NCBI RefSeq assembly: GCF_036370855.1
Contig: NC_088110.1
Location: 25,544,001-25,608,000, forward strand
Origin: Dromaius novaehollandiae
Taxonomy: Eukaryota; Chordata; Aves; Casuariiformes; Dromaiidae
DNA length: 64,000 bases
Direction of reading: 5' to 3'
The position numbers and the translations under genes were made by a program. This document shows, in pieces, positions 43,736 to 56,900 of the stretch. A model generated the notes under the pieces. The model had not been told where the DNA came from. It searched no databases and saw nothing but the letters and a program-made list of their open reading frames with translations. The stretch's first letter is position 1. Every line of letters begins with the position of its first letter.

Positions 43736-45269
43736 GGGCCCCCCAGGCGCCTTAGACAGCCTCTAGTCTCCTCGCAACCCCTCCAGATTTCTCCCTTCTT
43801 CCCCAGAGGCATTTCTTGACAGTGTAGACCCCTTAGCACCCCTCTAGTGCGCTCTGGACCCCTCTTTTCCACATAATTGGGCCCCCCAGCTCTCTTCTGG
43901 CCCCCCAGACCCTTTAGACAGCCTCTAGTCACCTCGTAACCCCTCCAGATTTCTTCCTTCTTGCCCAGAGGCATTTCTTGACAGTGTAGATGCCTTAGCA
44001 TCCCTCTAGTGCACTCTGGAGATCTTTTTTCCACAGAATGGGCCCCCCCGGCTGTCTTTGGTCCCCCCAGACCCCTTAGACATCCTCTAGTCTCCTCGCA
44101 ACCCCTCCGGATTTCTCCCTTCTTCCCCAGAGCCATTTCTAGACCATGCAGGCACCTCAGCACCCCTCTAATGCACTCTGGACCCCTCTTTTCCACAGAA
44201 TGGGGCCCCCAGCTCTCTTTGGTCCCCCCAGACCCCTTAGACACCCTCTAGTCTCCTCGCAAGCCCTCCAGATTTATTCCTTTCTTCCCCAGAGGCATTT
44301 CTTGACCGTGTAGACCCCTTAGCACCCCTCTAGTGCGCTCTGGACCCCTCTTTTCCACAGAATGGGGCCCCCAGCTCTCTTTGGTCCCCCCAGACCCCTT
44401 AGACACCCTCTAGTCTCCTCGCAACCCCTCCAGATTTCTCCCTTCTTCCCCAGAGGCATTTCTTGACAGTGTAGATGCCTTAACATCCCTCTAGTGTGCT
44501 GTGGACCCCTCTTTTCCACAGAATGGGGCCCCCAGCTCTCTTCTGGCCCCCCAGGCCCCTTAGACACCCTATAGTGTGCTCGCAACCCTTCCAGATTTCT
44601 CCCTTCTTCCCCAGAGACATTTCTTGACAGTGTAGATGCCTTAGCATCCCTCTAGTGCACTCTGGAGCTCTTTTTTTCTATCGAATGGGCCCCCCCAGCT
44701 CTCTTCTGGCCCCCCAGACCCCTTAGACACCCTCTAGTCTCCTCGCAACCCCTCCGGATTTCTCCCTTCTTCCCCAGAGCAATTTCTAGACCATGCAGAC
44801 ACCTTAGCACCCCTCTAATGCACTCTGGACTCCTCTTTGCCACAGAATTGGGCCCTCCAGCTGTCTTTGGTCCCCCCAGACCCCTTAGACACCCTCTAGT
44901 CTCCTCGCAAGCCCTCCAGATTTATTCCTTTCTTCCCCAGAGGCATTTCCTGACCGTGTAGACCCCTTAGCACCCCTCTAGTGCGCTCTGGACCCCTCTT
45001 TTCCACAGAATAGGGCCCCCAGCTCTCTTTGGTCCCCCCAGACCCCTTAGACACCCTCTAGTCTCATCGCAACCCCTCCAGATTACTCCCTTCTTCCGCA
45101 GAGGTATTTCTGGACCATGTAGATGTCTTAGCACCCCTCTAGTGTGCTCTGGACACCTCTTTTCCACAGAGTGGGGCCCCCCACTCCTCCTGTGGCACCC
45201 CACACCCGTTAGACACCCTGTAGTCTCCTCGCAACCCCTCCAGATTTCTCCCTTCTTCCCCAGAGGCAT

Positions 45270-46205
45270 TTTTGGACCATGTAGTCACCTTAGCACCCCT
45301 CTAGTGCGCTCTGGAGCCCTCTTTTCCACAGAGTGACCCCCACCAGCTCTCTTCTGGCCCCCCAGGACCCTTAGACACCCTATAGTCTCCTCGCAACCCT
45401 TCCAGATTTCTCCCTTCTTCCCCCGAGCCATTTCTGGACAGTGTAGACCCCTTAGCACCTCTCTAGTGTGCTCTGGACCCCTCTTTTCCACAGAAATGTG
45501 GCCCCCCAGTTCTTTTGGTGCCATCCCGAAACCTTAGCCACCCTGTAGTCTCCTCGCAACCACTCCAGATTTCTCCCTTCTTCCCCAGAGGCATTTCTTG
45601 ACCATGTAGATGCTTTAGCACCCCTCTAGTGCACTCTGGACCCCTCTATTCCTCAGCATGGGCCCCCCCAGCTCTCTTGTGGCCCCCCAGAACCCTTAGC
45701 CACCCTCTAGTCTCCTCGCAACCCCTCCAGATTTCTCCCTTCTTCCCCAGAGGCATTTCTGGACTATGTAGACACCTTAGCACCCCTCTAGTGCGCTCTG
45801 GACCCCTCTTTTCCACAGAAATGTGGCCCCCCAGCTCTTTTGGTGCCACCCCGAAACCTTAGCCACCCTCTAGTCTACTCGCAATCCCTCCAGATTTCTC
45901 CCTTCTTCCCTAGAGGCATTATTTGACAGTGTACACACATTAGCACTCCTCTAGTGCACTCTGGACCCCTCTTTTCCACAAAATTGGGTCCCCCAGATAT
46001 ATTTGGAATCTCCAGGCCCCTTAGACACCCTCTAGTCTCCTCGCAACCCCTCCAGATTTCTCCCTTCTTCCCCAGAGGCATTTCTTGACCGTGTAGACCC
46101 CTTAGTGCCCCTCTAGTGCACTCTGGACCCCTCTGTTCCACAGAATTCGGCCCCCCAGCTGTCTTCTGGCCCCCAGACCGCTTTAGACAGCCTCTAGTCT
46201 CCTCG
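45270..46205 (+). repeat. Higher-order satellite duplication, left copy
   Basis: About 930 bp that recurs at 51107-52040 with few differences, including unusual words such as GAGTGACCCCCACC and CATTATTTGACAGTGTACACACATT. The offset of about 5.84 kb equals 36 monomers. Confidence 0.85.
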
Positions 46206-47242
46206 CAAGCCCTCCAGATTTCTGCCTTCTTCCCCAGAGATATTTCTTGACAGTGTAGACCCCTTAGCACCCCTCTAGTGCACTCTGGGCCCCTCTTTTC
46301 CACAGAGTGGGGCCCCCCAGATATCTTCTGGCCTCCCAAACCCCTTTAGGCAGCCTTTAGTGTGCTCGCAACCCCTCCAGATTTCTCCATTCTTCTCCAG
46401 AGGCATTTATGGACAGTGTAGACCCCTTAGCACCTCTCTACTTTGCTCTCTGGACCCCTATTTTCCACAGAATGGGTTCCCCCAGCTCTCTTCTGGCCCC
46501 CCAGTACCCTTAGACACCCTATAGTGTGTTCGCAACCCCTCCAGATTTCTGCCTTCTTCCCCAGAGCCATTTCTTGACAGTGTAGATGTCTTAGCACCCC
46601 TCTAGTGCGCTGTGGACCCCTCTTTTCCACAGAATTGGGCCTCCCAGGTATCTTTGGGACCTCCAGGCCCCTTAGACACCCTCTAGTCTCCTTGGCACTC
46701 CTCTAGATTTCTTCCTTCTTGCCCAGAGGCATTTCTTGACAGTTTAGATGCCTTAGCATCCCTCTAGTGCACTCTGGAGCTCTTTTTTCTATCGAATGGG
46801 CCCCCCCAGCTGTCTTTGGTCCCCCCAGACCCCTTAGACACCCTCTAGTCTCCTCGCAACCCCTCTGGATTTCTCCCTTCTTCCCCAGAGCCATTTCTAG
46901 ACCATGCAGGCACCTCAGCACCCCTCTCGTGCACTCTGGACCCCTCTTTTCCACAGAATTGGGCCCTCCAGCTGTCTTTGGTCCCCCCAGACCCCTTAGA
47001 CACCCTCTAGTCTCCTCACAAGCCCTCCAGATTTATTCCTTTCTTCCCCAGAGGCATTTCTTGACCGTGTAGACCCCTTAGCACCCCTCTAGTGCGCTCT
47101 GGACCCCTCTTTTCCACAGAATGGTGCCCCCAGCTCTCTTTGGTCCCCCCAGACCCCTTAGACACCCTCTAGTCTCCTCGCAACCCCTCCAGATTTCTCC
47201 CTTCTTCCCCAGAGGCATTTCTGGACCATGTAGACACCTTAG

Positions 47243-47593
47243 GGGTCCAGAGCGCACTAGAGGGGTACTAAGGTGTCTACATGGTCAAGAAATGTCTCTG
47301 GGAAAGAAGGGAGCAATCTGGAGGCCTTCTGAGGAGACTAGAGGGTGTCTAAGTGGTCTAGGGGGCCATAAGAGAGCTGGGGGCCCAATTCTGTGGAAAA
47401 GAGGTGTCCAGAGAGCACTAGAGGGGGTGCTGAGGTGTCTACATGGTCCAGAAATGCCTCTGGGGAAGAAGGGAGAAATCTGGAGGGGTTGCGAAGAGAC
47501 TAGAGGGTGTCTAACGGGTCTGGGGGCACAGAAGAGTGCTGGGTGGCCAAATTCTGTGGATCAGAGGGGTCCAGAGTGCACTAGAGGGGTGCT
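47243..47593 (-). repeat. Inverted satellite block 1 (~2.2 monomers)
   Basis: Monomers read in reverse complement. The left junction is a hairpin: arms of 19 bp at 47224-47242 and 47268-47286, perfect, with a 25-base spacer. The right end returns to forward satellite at GTGCT then CTTTTCCACAG. Confidence 0.92.
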
Positions 47594-48540
47594 CTTTTCC
47601 ACAGAGTCCAGATCCCAGTTCTCTTCTGGCCCCCCAGGGCCCCTTAGACACCCTACAGTGTGCTCGCAACCCTTCCAGATTTCTCCCTTCTTCCCCAGAG
47701 ACATTTCTTGACAGTGTAGATGCCTTAGCACTCCTCTAGTGCACTCTGGAGCTCTTTTTTCTATCGAATGGGCCCCCCCAGCTCTCTTCTGCCCCCCCAG
47801 ACCCCTTAGACACCCTCTAGTCTCCTCGCAACCCCTCCGGATTTCTCCCTTCTTCCCCAGAGCCATTTCTAGACCATGCAGGCACCTTAGCACCCCTCTA
47901 GTGCACTCTGGACTCCTCTTTTCCACAGAATTGGGTCCTCCAGCTGTCTTTGGTCCCCCCAGACCCCTTAGACACCCTCTAGTCTCCTCGCAAGCCCTCC
48001 GGATTTCTCCCTTCTTCCCCAGAGGCATATCTTGACAGTGTGGACGCTTTGGCACCTCTGTAGTGCACCCTGGACCACTCTTTTTCACAGAATTGGGCCC
48101 CCCCCAGCTCTTTTATTGCCCCCCATATTCCTAAGACACCCTGTAGTCTCCTCGGAACCCCTCCAGATTTCTCCCTTCTTCCCCAGAGGCATGTCTTGAC
48201 AGTGTAGATGCCTTAACACCCCTCTAGTGCTCTCTGGACTCCTCTTTTCCACAGAATTGGGTCCCCCAGCACTCTTTTGGCCCCCCAGGCCCCTTAGACA
48301 CTCTCTAGTATCCTCGCAACCCATCTAGATTTCTCCCTTCTTCCCCAGAGGTATTTCTTGACAGTGTAGACGCCTTAGCACCCCTCTAGTGCACTCTGGA
48401 CCCGTCTTTTCCACAGAATTGGGCCCATCAGATATCTTTCGGATCTCCAGACGATTTAGACACCCTCTAGTCTCCTCGCAACCCCTCCAGATTTCTCCCT
48501 TCTTCCCCAGAGGCATTTCTGGACCATGTAGACACCTTAG

Positions 48541-48891
48541 GGGTCCAGAGTGCACTAGAGGGGTGCTAAGGTGTCTACATGGTCAAGAAATGTCTCTGGG
48601 AAAGAAGGGAGCAATCTGGAGGCCTTCCGAGGAGAGTAGAGGGTGTCTAAGTGGTCTAGGGGGCCATAAGAGAGCTGGGGGCCCAATTCTGTGGAAAAGA
48701 GGTGTCCAGAGCGCACTAGAGGGGGTGCTAAGGTGTCTACATGGTCCAGAAATGCCTCTGGGGAAGAAGGGAGAAATCTGGAGGGATTGCGAAGAGACTA
48801 GAGGGTGTCTAATGGTTCTGGGGGCCCAGAAGAGTGCTGGGGGGCCAAATTCTGTGGAACAGAGGGGTCCAGAGTACACTAGAGGGGTGCT
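48541..48891 (-). repeat. Inverted satellite block 2
   Basis: Same structure and length as block 1. Hairpin arms are 48522-48540 and 48566-48584. Confidence 0.92.
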
Positions 48892-49349
48892 CTTTTCCAC
48901 AGAGTCCAGCTCCCAGCTCTCTTCTAGCCCCCCAGGCCCCTTAGACACCCTACAGTGTGCTCGCAACCCTTCCAGATTTCTCCGTTCTTCCCCAGAGGCA
49001 TTTCTGGACAGTGTAGATGTCTTAGCACTTCTCTAGTGCGCTGTGGACCCCTCTTTTCCACAGAATTGGGCCCCCAGCTCTCTTTTGGCCCCCCAGGCCC
49101 CTTAGACACCCTATAGTGTGCTCGCAACCCTTCCAGATTTCTCCCTTCTTCCCCAGAGACATTTCTTGACAGTGTAGATGCCTTAGCATCCCTCTAGTGC
49201 ACTCTGGAGCTCTTTTTTTCTATCGAATGGGACCCCCTAGCTCTCTTGTGGCCCCCCAGCCCCCTTAGACACCCTCTAGTCTCCTCGGAACCCCTCCAGA
49301 TTTCTCCCTTCTTCCCCAGAGGCATTTCTGGACCATGTAGACACCTTAG

Positions 49350-49702
49350 GGGTCCAGAGCGCACTAGAGGGGTGCTAAGGTGTCTACATGGTCAAGAAAT
49401 GTCTCTGGGAAAGAAGGGAGCAATCTGGAGGCCTTCCGAGGAGAGTAGAGGGTGTCTAAGTGGTCTAGGGGGCCATAAGAGAGCTGGGGGCCCAATTCTG
49501 TGGAAAAGAGGGGTCCAGAATGCACTAGAGGGGGTGCTAAGGTGTCTACATGGTCCAGAAATGCCTCTGGGGAAGAAGGGAGAAATCTGGAGGAGTTGCA
49601 AAGAGACTAGAGGGTGTATAAGGGGTCTGGGGGCCCAGAAGAGTGCTGGGGGACCAAATTCTGTGGAACAGAGAGGGGTCCAGAGTGCACTAGAGGGGTG
49701 CT
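49350..49702 (-). repeat. Inverted satellite block 3
   Basis: Same structure. Hairpin arms are 49331-49349 and 49375-49393. It lies about 810 bp (five monomers) after block 2, so blocks 2 and 3 look like a local duplication. Confidence 0.92.
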
Positions 49703-50020
49703 CTTTTCCACAGAGTCCAGATCCCAGTTCTCTTCTGGCCCCCCAGGCCCCTTAGACACCCTCTAGTCTCCTCTCCTCCCCTCCAGATTTCTCCCTTCTT
49801 CCCCGGAGGCATTTTTTGACTGTGTAGACGCCATAGAACCCCGCTAGTGTGCTCTGGACCCCTCTTTTCCACAGAATGCAGCCCCCCAGCTATCTTCTGG
49901 CCCCCCAGGCCCCTTAGACCCCCTCTAGTCTCCTCGCAACCCCTGCAGATTTCTCCCTTCTTCCCTAGAGGCAGTTCTTGACCGTGTCGACACCTTAGCA
50001 CCCCTCTACTGCGCTCTGGA

Positions 50021-50158
50021 CCCCTAAGGTGTTGACGTGGTCAAGAAATGCCTATGGGGAAGAAGGAAGCAATCTGGAGGGTTTCTGCAGAGACTACAGG
50101 GTGTCTTGGGGGTCTGGGGACCAAATGAGAGGTGGGGTCCCCACTTTCTGGAAAAGAG
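50021..50158 (-). repeat. Short inverted satellite block 6 (diverged monomer)
   Basis: About 138 bp of reverse-complement satellite that is more diverged than blocks 1-5 (for example GCCTATGGGGAAG, and an expanded GGGTCCCC segment). It belongs to a different inversion type. Confidence 0.85.
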
Positions 50159-51106
50159 CACCCCTCTAGTGCCCTCTTGATCCCTCTGTTCAACGGAATA
50201 GGACCCCTATCTCTCTTTTGGCCCCCCAGGCCCCTTAGACACCCTCTAGTCTCCTTGCCACACCTCCAGATTTCTCCCTTCCTCCCCAGAAGCATTTATG
50301 GACAGTGTAGACGCCGTAGCACCCCTCTAGTGCGCTCTGGACCCCCCTTTTCCACATAATTGGGCCCACCAGATATCTTTTGGATCTCCAGACGCTTTAG
50401 ACACCCTCTAGTCTCTTTGCAACCCCTCCAGATTTCTCCCTTCTTCCCCAGAGGCATTTCTTCACAGCGTAGACACCTTAGCACCCCTCTAGTGCACTCT
50501 GAATCCCTCTTTTCCACAGAATTGGGCCGCCCAGCTCTCTTCAGGCCCCCCAGACCCCTTAGACACTCTCTAGTCTCCTCGCAACCCCTCCAGATTTCTC
50601 CCTTCTTCCCCAGAGGCATTTCTGGACCATGTAGACACCTTACTACCTCTCTAGTGCACTCTGGATTCCTCTTTTCCACAGAGTGGGGCCCCCTAGCTCT
50701 CTTGTGGCCCCCCAGGTCCCTTGGACATCCTCTAGTCTCCTCGCAACCCCTCCAGATTTCTCCCTTCTTCCCCAGAAGCATTTATGTACAGTGTAGACGC
50801 CTTAGCATTCCTCTAGTGCACTCGGGACCCCTCTTTTCCACAGAATTGGGCCCCCCATATATCTTTGGGACCTCCAGACCCCTTAGACACCCTCTAGTGT
50901 CCTCGCAACCCCTCCAGATTTCTCCCTTCTTCCCCAGAGGCTTTTCTTGACAGTGTAGATGTCTTAGCAGCCCTCTAGTGCGCTCTGGACCCCTCTTTTG
51001 CACAGAATGGGGTCCTCTAGCTCTCTTCTCGCCCCCCAAGCCCCTTTAGACATCCTTTAGTGTGCTCGCAACCCCTCCAGATTTCTCCCTTCTTTCCCCG
51101 AGCCAT

Positions 51107-52040
51107 TTCTGGACAGTGTAGTCACCTTAGCACCCCTCTAGTGCGCTCTGGACCCCTCTTTTCCACAGAGTGACCCCCACCAGCTCTCTTCTGGCCCCCC
51201 AGGACCCTTAGACACCCTATAGTCTCCTCGCAACCCTTCCAGATTTCTCCCTTCTTCCCCCGAGCCATTTCTGGACAGTGTAGACCCCTTAGCACCTCTC
51301 TAGTGTGCTCTGGACCCCTCTTTTCCACAGAAATGTGGCCCCCCAGTTCTTTTGGTGCCATCCCGAAACCTTAGCCACCCTGTAGTCTCCTCGCAACCAC
51401 TCCAGATTTCTCCCTTCTTCCCCAGAGGCATTTCTTGACCATGTAGATGCTTTAGCACCCCTCTAGTGCACTCTGGACCCCTCTATTCCTCAGCATGGGC
51501 CCCCCCAGCTCTCTTGTGGCCCCCCAGACTCCTTAGCCACCCTCTAGTCTCCTCGCAACCCCTCCAGATTTCTCCCTTCTTCCCCAGAGACATTTCTGGA
51601 CTATGTAGACACCTTAGCACCCCTCTAGTGCGCTCTGGACCCCTCTTTTCCACAGAAATGTGGCCCCCCAGCTCTTTTGGTGCCACCCCGAAACCTTAGC
51701 CACCCTCTAGTCTCCTCGCAACCCCTCCAGATTTCTCCCTTCTTCCCTAGAGGCATTATTTGACAGTGTACACACATTAGCACTCCTCTAGTGCACTCTG
51801 GACCCCTCTTTTCCACAAAATTGGGTCCCCCAGATATATTTGGAATCTCCAGGCCCCTTAGACACCCTCTAGTCTCCTCGCAACCCCTCCAGATTTCTCC
51901 CTTCTTCCCCAGAGACATTTCTTGACCGTGTAGACCCCTTAGTGCCCCTCTAGTGCACTCTGGACCCCTCTGTTCCACAGAATTCGGCCCCCCAGCTGTC
52001 TTCTGGCCCCCAGACCGCTTTAGACAGCCTCTAGTCTCCT
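51107..52040 (+). repeat. Higher-order satellite duplication, right copy
   Basis: Partner of 45270-46205. Both copies keep the same order of distinctive monomers, which identifies segmental duplication in register with the 162-bp period. Confidence 0.85.
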
Positions 52041-53564
52041 TGCAACCCCTCCAGATTTCTCCCTTCTTCCCCAGAGCCATTTCTTGACAGTGTAGACGCC
52101 TTAGCACCCCTCTAGTGCGCTCTGGACCTCTCTTTTCCACAGAATTGTGCCCCCCAGCTCTCTTCTGGCCCCCCAGACCCCTTAGACAGCCTCTAGTCAC
52201 CTCGCAACCCCTCCAGATTTCTCCCTTCTTCCCCAGAGGCATTTCTGGACAGTGTAGATGTCTTAGCACCCCTCTAGTGCGCTGTGGACCCCTCTTTTGC
52301 ACAGAATGGGGTCCTCTAGCTCTCTTCTCGCCCCCCAAGCCCCTTTAGACATCCTTTAGTGTGCTCGCAACCCCTCCAGATTTCTCCCTTCTTTCCCCGA
52401 GCCATTTCTGGACAGTGTAGTCACCTTAGCACCCCTCTAGTGCGCTGTGGACCCCTCTTTTGCACAGAATGGGGTCCTCTAGCTCTCTTCTCGCCCCCCA
52501 AGCCCCTTTAGACACCCTATAGTGTGCTCGCAACCCTTCCAGATTTCTCCCTTCTTCCCCAGAGGCATTTCTGGACAGTGTAGATGTCTTAGCACCCCTC
52601 TAGTGCGCTGTGGACCCCTCTTTTCCACAGAATTGGGCCCCCCAGGTATCTTTGGGACCTCCAGGCCCCTTAGACACCCTCTAGTCTCCTTGGCACCCCT
52701 CTAGATTTCTTCCTTCTTGCCCAGAGGCATTTCTTGACTATGTAGACCCCTTAGCACCCCTCTAGTGCGCTCTGGACCCCTCTTTGCCACAGAATTGGGC
52801 CCCCCAGGTCTCTTGTGGGCCTCTAGCCTCGTTAGACATCCTCTAGTCTCCTTGCAACCCCTCCAGATTTCTCCTTTCTTGCCCAGAGCCATTTTTTGAC
52901 ATCGTAGACCCCTTAGCACCTCACTAGTGCAATTTGGATTCCTCTTTTCCACAGAGTGGGGCTCCCTAGCTCTCTTGTGGCCCCCCAGGCCCCTTATACA
53001 CCCTCTAGTCTCCTCGCAATCCCTCCAGATTTCGCCCTTCTTCCCCAGAGCCGTTTCTTGACAGTGTAGACCCCTTAGCACCCTTCTAGTGTGCTCTGGA
53101 CCCCTCTTTTCCACAGAATGGGGCCCCCCAGATATCTTTGGGACCTCGAGACTCCTTAGACACCCTCTAGTCTCCTGGCAACCTCTCCAGATTTCTCCCT
53201 TCTTCCCCAGAAGCATTTCTGGACCGTGTAGACCCTTTAGCACCCCTCTAGTGCGCTCTGGACCTCTCTTTTCCGTAGAATAGGGCCCCCAGCTGTCTTG
53301 TGGCCCCCCAGACCCCTTAGACACCCTCTAGTCTCCTCACAACCTCTCCAGATTTCTCCCTTCTTCCCCAGACGTATTTCTGGACCATGTAGATGTCTTA
53401 GGACCCCTCTAGTGTGCTCTGGATTCCTCTTTTCCACAGAGTGGGGCCCCCCACCCCTCCTGTGGCACCCCAGACTCCTTAGACTCCTTTTAATCTCTTC
53501 GCAACTCCCTTCATATTTCTCCCTTCTTCCCCAGAGGCCTTTCTTGACCATGTAGACACCTTAG

Positions 53565-53915
53565 GGGTCCAGAGCGCACTACAGGGGTGCTAAGGTGTCT
53601 ACATGGTCAAGAAATGTCTCTGGGAAAGAAGGGAGTAATCTGGAAGCCTTCTGAGGAGACTAGAGAGTGTCTAAGTGGTCTAGGTGGCCATAAGAGAGCT
53701 GGGGGCCCAATTCTGTGGAAAAGAGGTGTCCAGAGCGCACTAGAGGGGGTGCTAAGGTGTCTACATGGTCCAGTAATGCCTCTGGGGAAGAAGGGAGAAA
53801 TCTGGAGGGGTTGCGAAGAGACTAGAAGGTGTATAAGGGGTCTGGGGGCCCAGAAGAGTGCTGGGGGGCCAAATTCTGTGGAACAGAGGGGTCCAGAGTG
53901 CACTAGAGGGGTGCT
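53565..53915 (-). repeat. Inverted satellite block 4
   Basis: Same structure. Hairpin arms are 53546-53564 and 53590-53608. Its spacer has ACTACAGGGG where blocks 1-3 have ACTAGAGGGG. Confidence 0.92.
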
Positions 53916-56900
53916 CTTTTCCACAGAGTCCAGATCCCAGCTCTCTTCTGGTCCCCAGGCCCCTTAGACACCCTCTAGTCTCCTCTCAAGCTCTCCAGAT
54001 TTCTCCCTTCTTCCCCGGAGGCATTTTTTGACTGTGTAGATGCCATAGAACCCCTCTAGTGTGCTCTGGACCACTCTTTTGCACAGAATTGGGCCCTGCA
54101 GCTCTCTTCTGAGCCCCCAGACCCCTTGGACACCCTCTAGTCTCCTTGCAACCCCCTCCAGATTTCTCCCTTCTTCCCCAGAGGCATTTTTTGACAGTAT
54201 AGATGCCTTAGTACCCCTCTAGTGCGTTCTGGACCCCTTTTTTCCACAGAATAGGGCACTGCAGATATCCTTGGGACCTCCAGGCCCCTTAAACATCCTC
54301 TGCTCTCCTCCCAATCCTTTCAGATTTCTCCCTTCTTTCCCAGAACCATTTCTTGACAGTGGAGACACATTAGCACCCCTCTAGTGCACTCTGGACCTCT
54401 CTTTTCCACAGAATTGGGTCCTGAAGCTCTCTTCGGGCCCCCTAGACCCCTTAGACACCCTCTAGTCCCCTCGCAACGCCTCCAGATTTCACCCTTCTTC
54501 CCCAGAGCCATTTCTGGACCATGTAGACACCTTAACACTCCTCTAGTGCGGTCTGGATCCCTCTTTGCCACAGAATTGGGCCCCCCAGGTCTCTTGTGGG
54601 CCTCTAGCTCCGTTAGACACACTCTAGTCTCCTTGCAACCCCTCCAGATTTCTCCCTTCTTGCCCAGAGCCATTTTTTGACAGCGTAGACCCCTTAGCGC
54701 CCCACTAGTGCATTCTGGACCCCTCTTTTCCACAGAATGGGGCCCCCCAGATATCTTTGGGACCTCGAGACTCCTTAGACACCCTCTAGTCTCCTGGCAA
54801 CCCCTCCAGATTTCTCCTTTCTTCCCCAGAGGCATTTCTTGACCGTGTAGACCCCTTAGTAGCCCTCTAGTGCACTCTGGACCCCTTTTTTCCACAGAAT
54901 GGGCCCCCGCCAGCTTTCTTTTGGCCCCGCAGACTCCTTAGATATCCTCTAGTCTCCTTGCAACCCCTCCAGATTTCTCCCTTCTTCCCCAGAGGCATTT
55001 CTTGACAGTGTAGACGCCTTAGCACCTCTCTAGTGCACTCTGGACTCCTCTTTTCCACATAATTGGGCCCCCCAGATATCTTTGGGACCTCCAGACCCCT
55101 TTAGACACCCTCTAGTCTCCTCGCATCTCCTCCAGATTGCTCCCTTCTTCCCCAGAGCCATTTCTTGACAGTGTAGACGCCTTAGCACCCCTCTAGTGCG
55201 CTCTGGACCCCTCTTTTCCACAGAATTGGGTCCCCCCAGCTCTAATCCGGTCCTCCAGGCCCCTTAGACCCCCTCTAGTCTCCTCGCAACCCCTCCAGAT
55301 TTCACTCTTTTTCCCCAGAGGCATTTCTAGCCTGTGTAGACACCTTAGCACTCCTCTAGTGTGCTCTGGAACAGTCTTTTCCACAGAATTGGGTCTCGCA
55401 GCTCTCTTCTGGCCTCCCAGGCCCCTTAGACTCCCTTTAATCTCTTCGCAACCCCCTTCAGATTTCTTCCTTCTTTCCCAGAGGCATTTCTTGACTATGT
55501 AGACACCCTAGCACTCCTCTAGGGCGCTCTGGAACCCTCTTTTCCACAGAATTGGGCCCCCTAAATATCTTAGGGGTCTCCAGACCCCTTAGACACCCTC
55601 TAGTCTCCTCGCAACCCCTCCAGATTTCTCCCTTCTTGCTCAGAGCCATTTCTTGACAGTGTAGACCGCTTAGCACCTCTCTAGTGCGCTCTGGACCCCT
55701 CTTTTCCACATAATTGGGCCCCCTAGATATCTTAGGGGTTTCCAGACCCCTTAGACACTATCTAGTCTCCTCGCAACCCCTCCAGATTTCTTGCTTCTTC
55801 CCCAGAGCCATTTCTTGACAGTGCAGACACCTTAGCACCCCACTAGTGCACTCTGGACCCCTCTGTTCCACAGAATGGGGCCCCCCAGATATCTTTGGGG
55901 CCTCGAGACCCCTTAGACATCGTCTAGTCTCCTTGCAACCCCTCCTGATTTCTCCCTTCTTCCCTAGAGGCATTTCTTGACAGTGTACACGCCTTAACAC
56001 CCCTCTAGTGCACTCTGGACTCCTCTTTTCCACAGAATGGGGCCCCCCAGCTCTCTTCTGGTCCCCAGGCCCCTTGGACAGCCTCTAGTCTCCTCGCAAC
56101 CCCTCCAGATTTCTCCCTTCTTCCCCAGAGGCATTTCTGGACCATGTAGATGCCTTAGCACCCCTCTAGTGCGCTGTGGACCCCTCTTTTCCACAGGATT
56201 GTGCCCCCGAGACATCTTTGGGACCTCCAGGCCCCTTAGACACCCTCTAGTCTCCTCGCAACCCCTCCAGATTTCTCCCTTCTTCCCCAGAAGCATGTCT
56301 TGACAGTATAGACGCCTTAGCACCCCTCTAGTGCACTCTGGACTCCTCTTTTCCACAGAATGGGGCCCCCCGAGCTGTCTTCTGGCCCCCCAGACCCCTT
56401 AGACATCCTGTCGTCTGCTCGCAACCCCTCCAGATTTCTCCCTTCTTCCCCAGTGGCATTTCTTGACCGTGTAGACCCCTTAGCACCCCTCTAGTGCGCT
56501 CTGGACCCCTGTTTTCCACAGAATTGGGTCCCCCAGCACTCTTCTGGCCCGCAGGCCACTTAGACATCCTCTAGTCTCCTCGCAACCCCTCCAGATTTCT
56601 TCTTTCTTCCCTAGAGGCATTATTTGACAGTGTAGACACCTTAGCACCCCTCTAGTGCGCTCTGGACCCTTTCTTTTCACAGAATTGGGCCCCCCAGATA
56701 TATTTGGAATCTCCAGGCCCCTTAGACACCCTCTAGTCTCCTCGCAACCCCTTCAGATTTTTCTGTTCTTCCCCAGAGGCATTTCTTGAGCGTGTAGACG
56801 CCTTAGCACCCCTCTAGTGCACTCTGGACCCCTCTGTTCCACAGAATTCGGCCCCCCAGCTGTCTTCTGGCCCCCAGACCGCTTTAGACACCCTCCAGTC

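Noticed and set aside
44319-52338. Many minus-strand frames such as 51625-52338 with GKKGEIWRGCEETRG repeats
   Set aside because: Explained by the 54-codon satellite period; no start context, splice logic or domain supports a gene.
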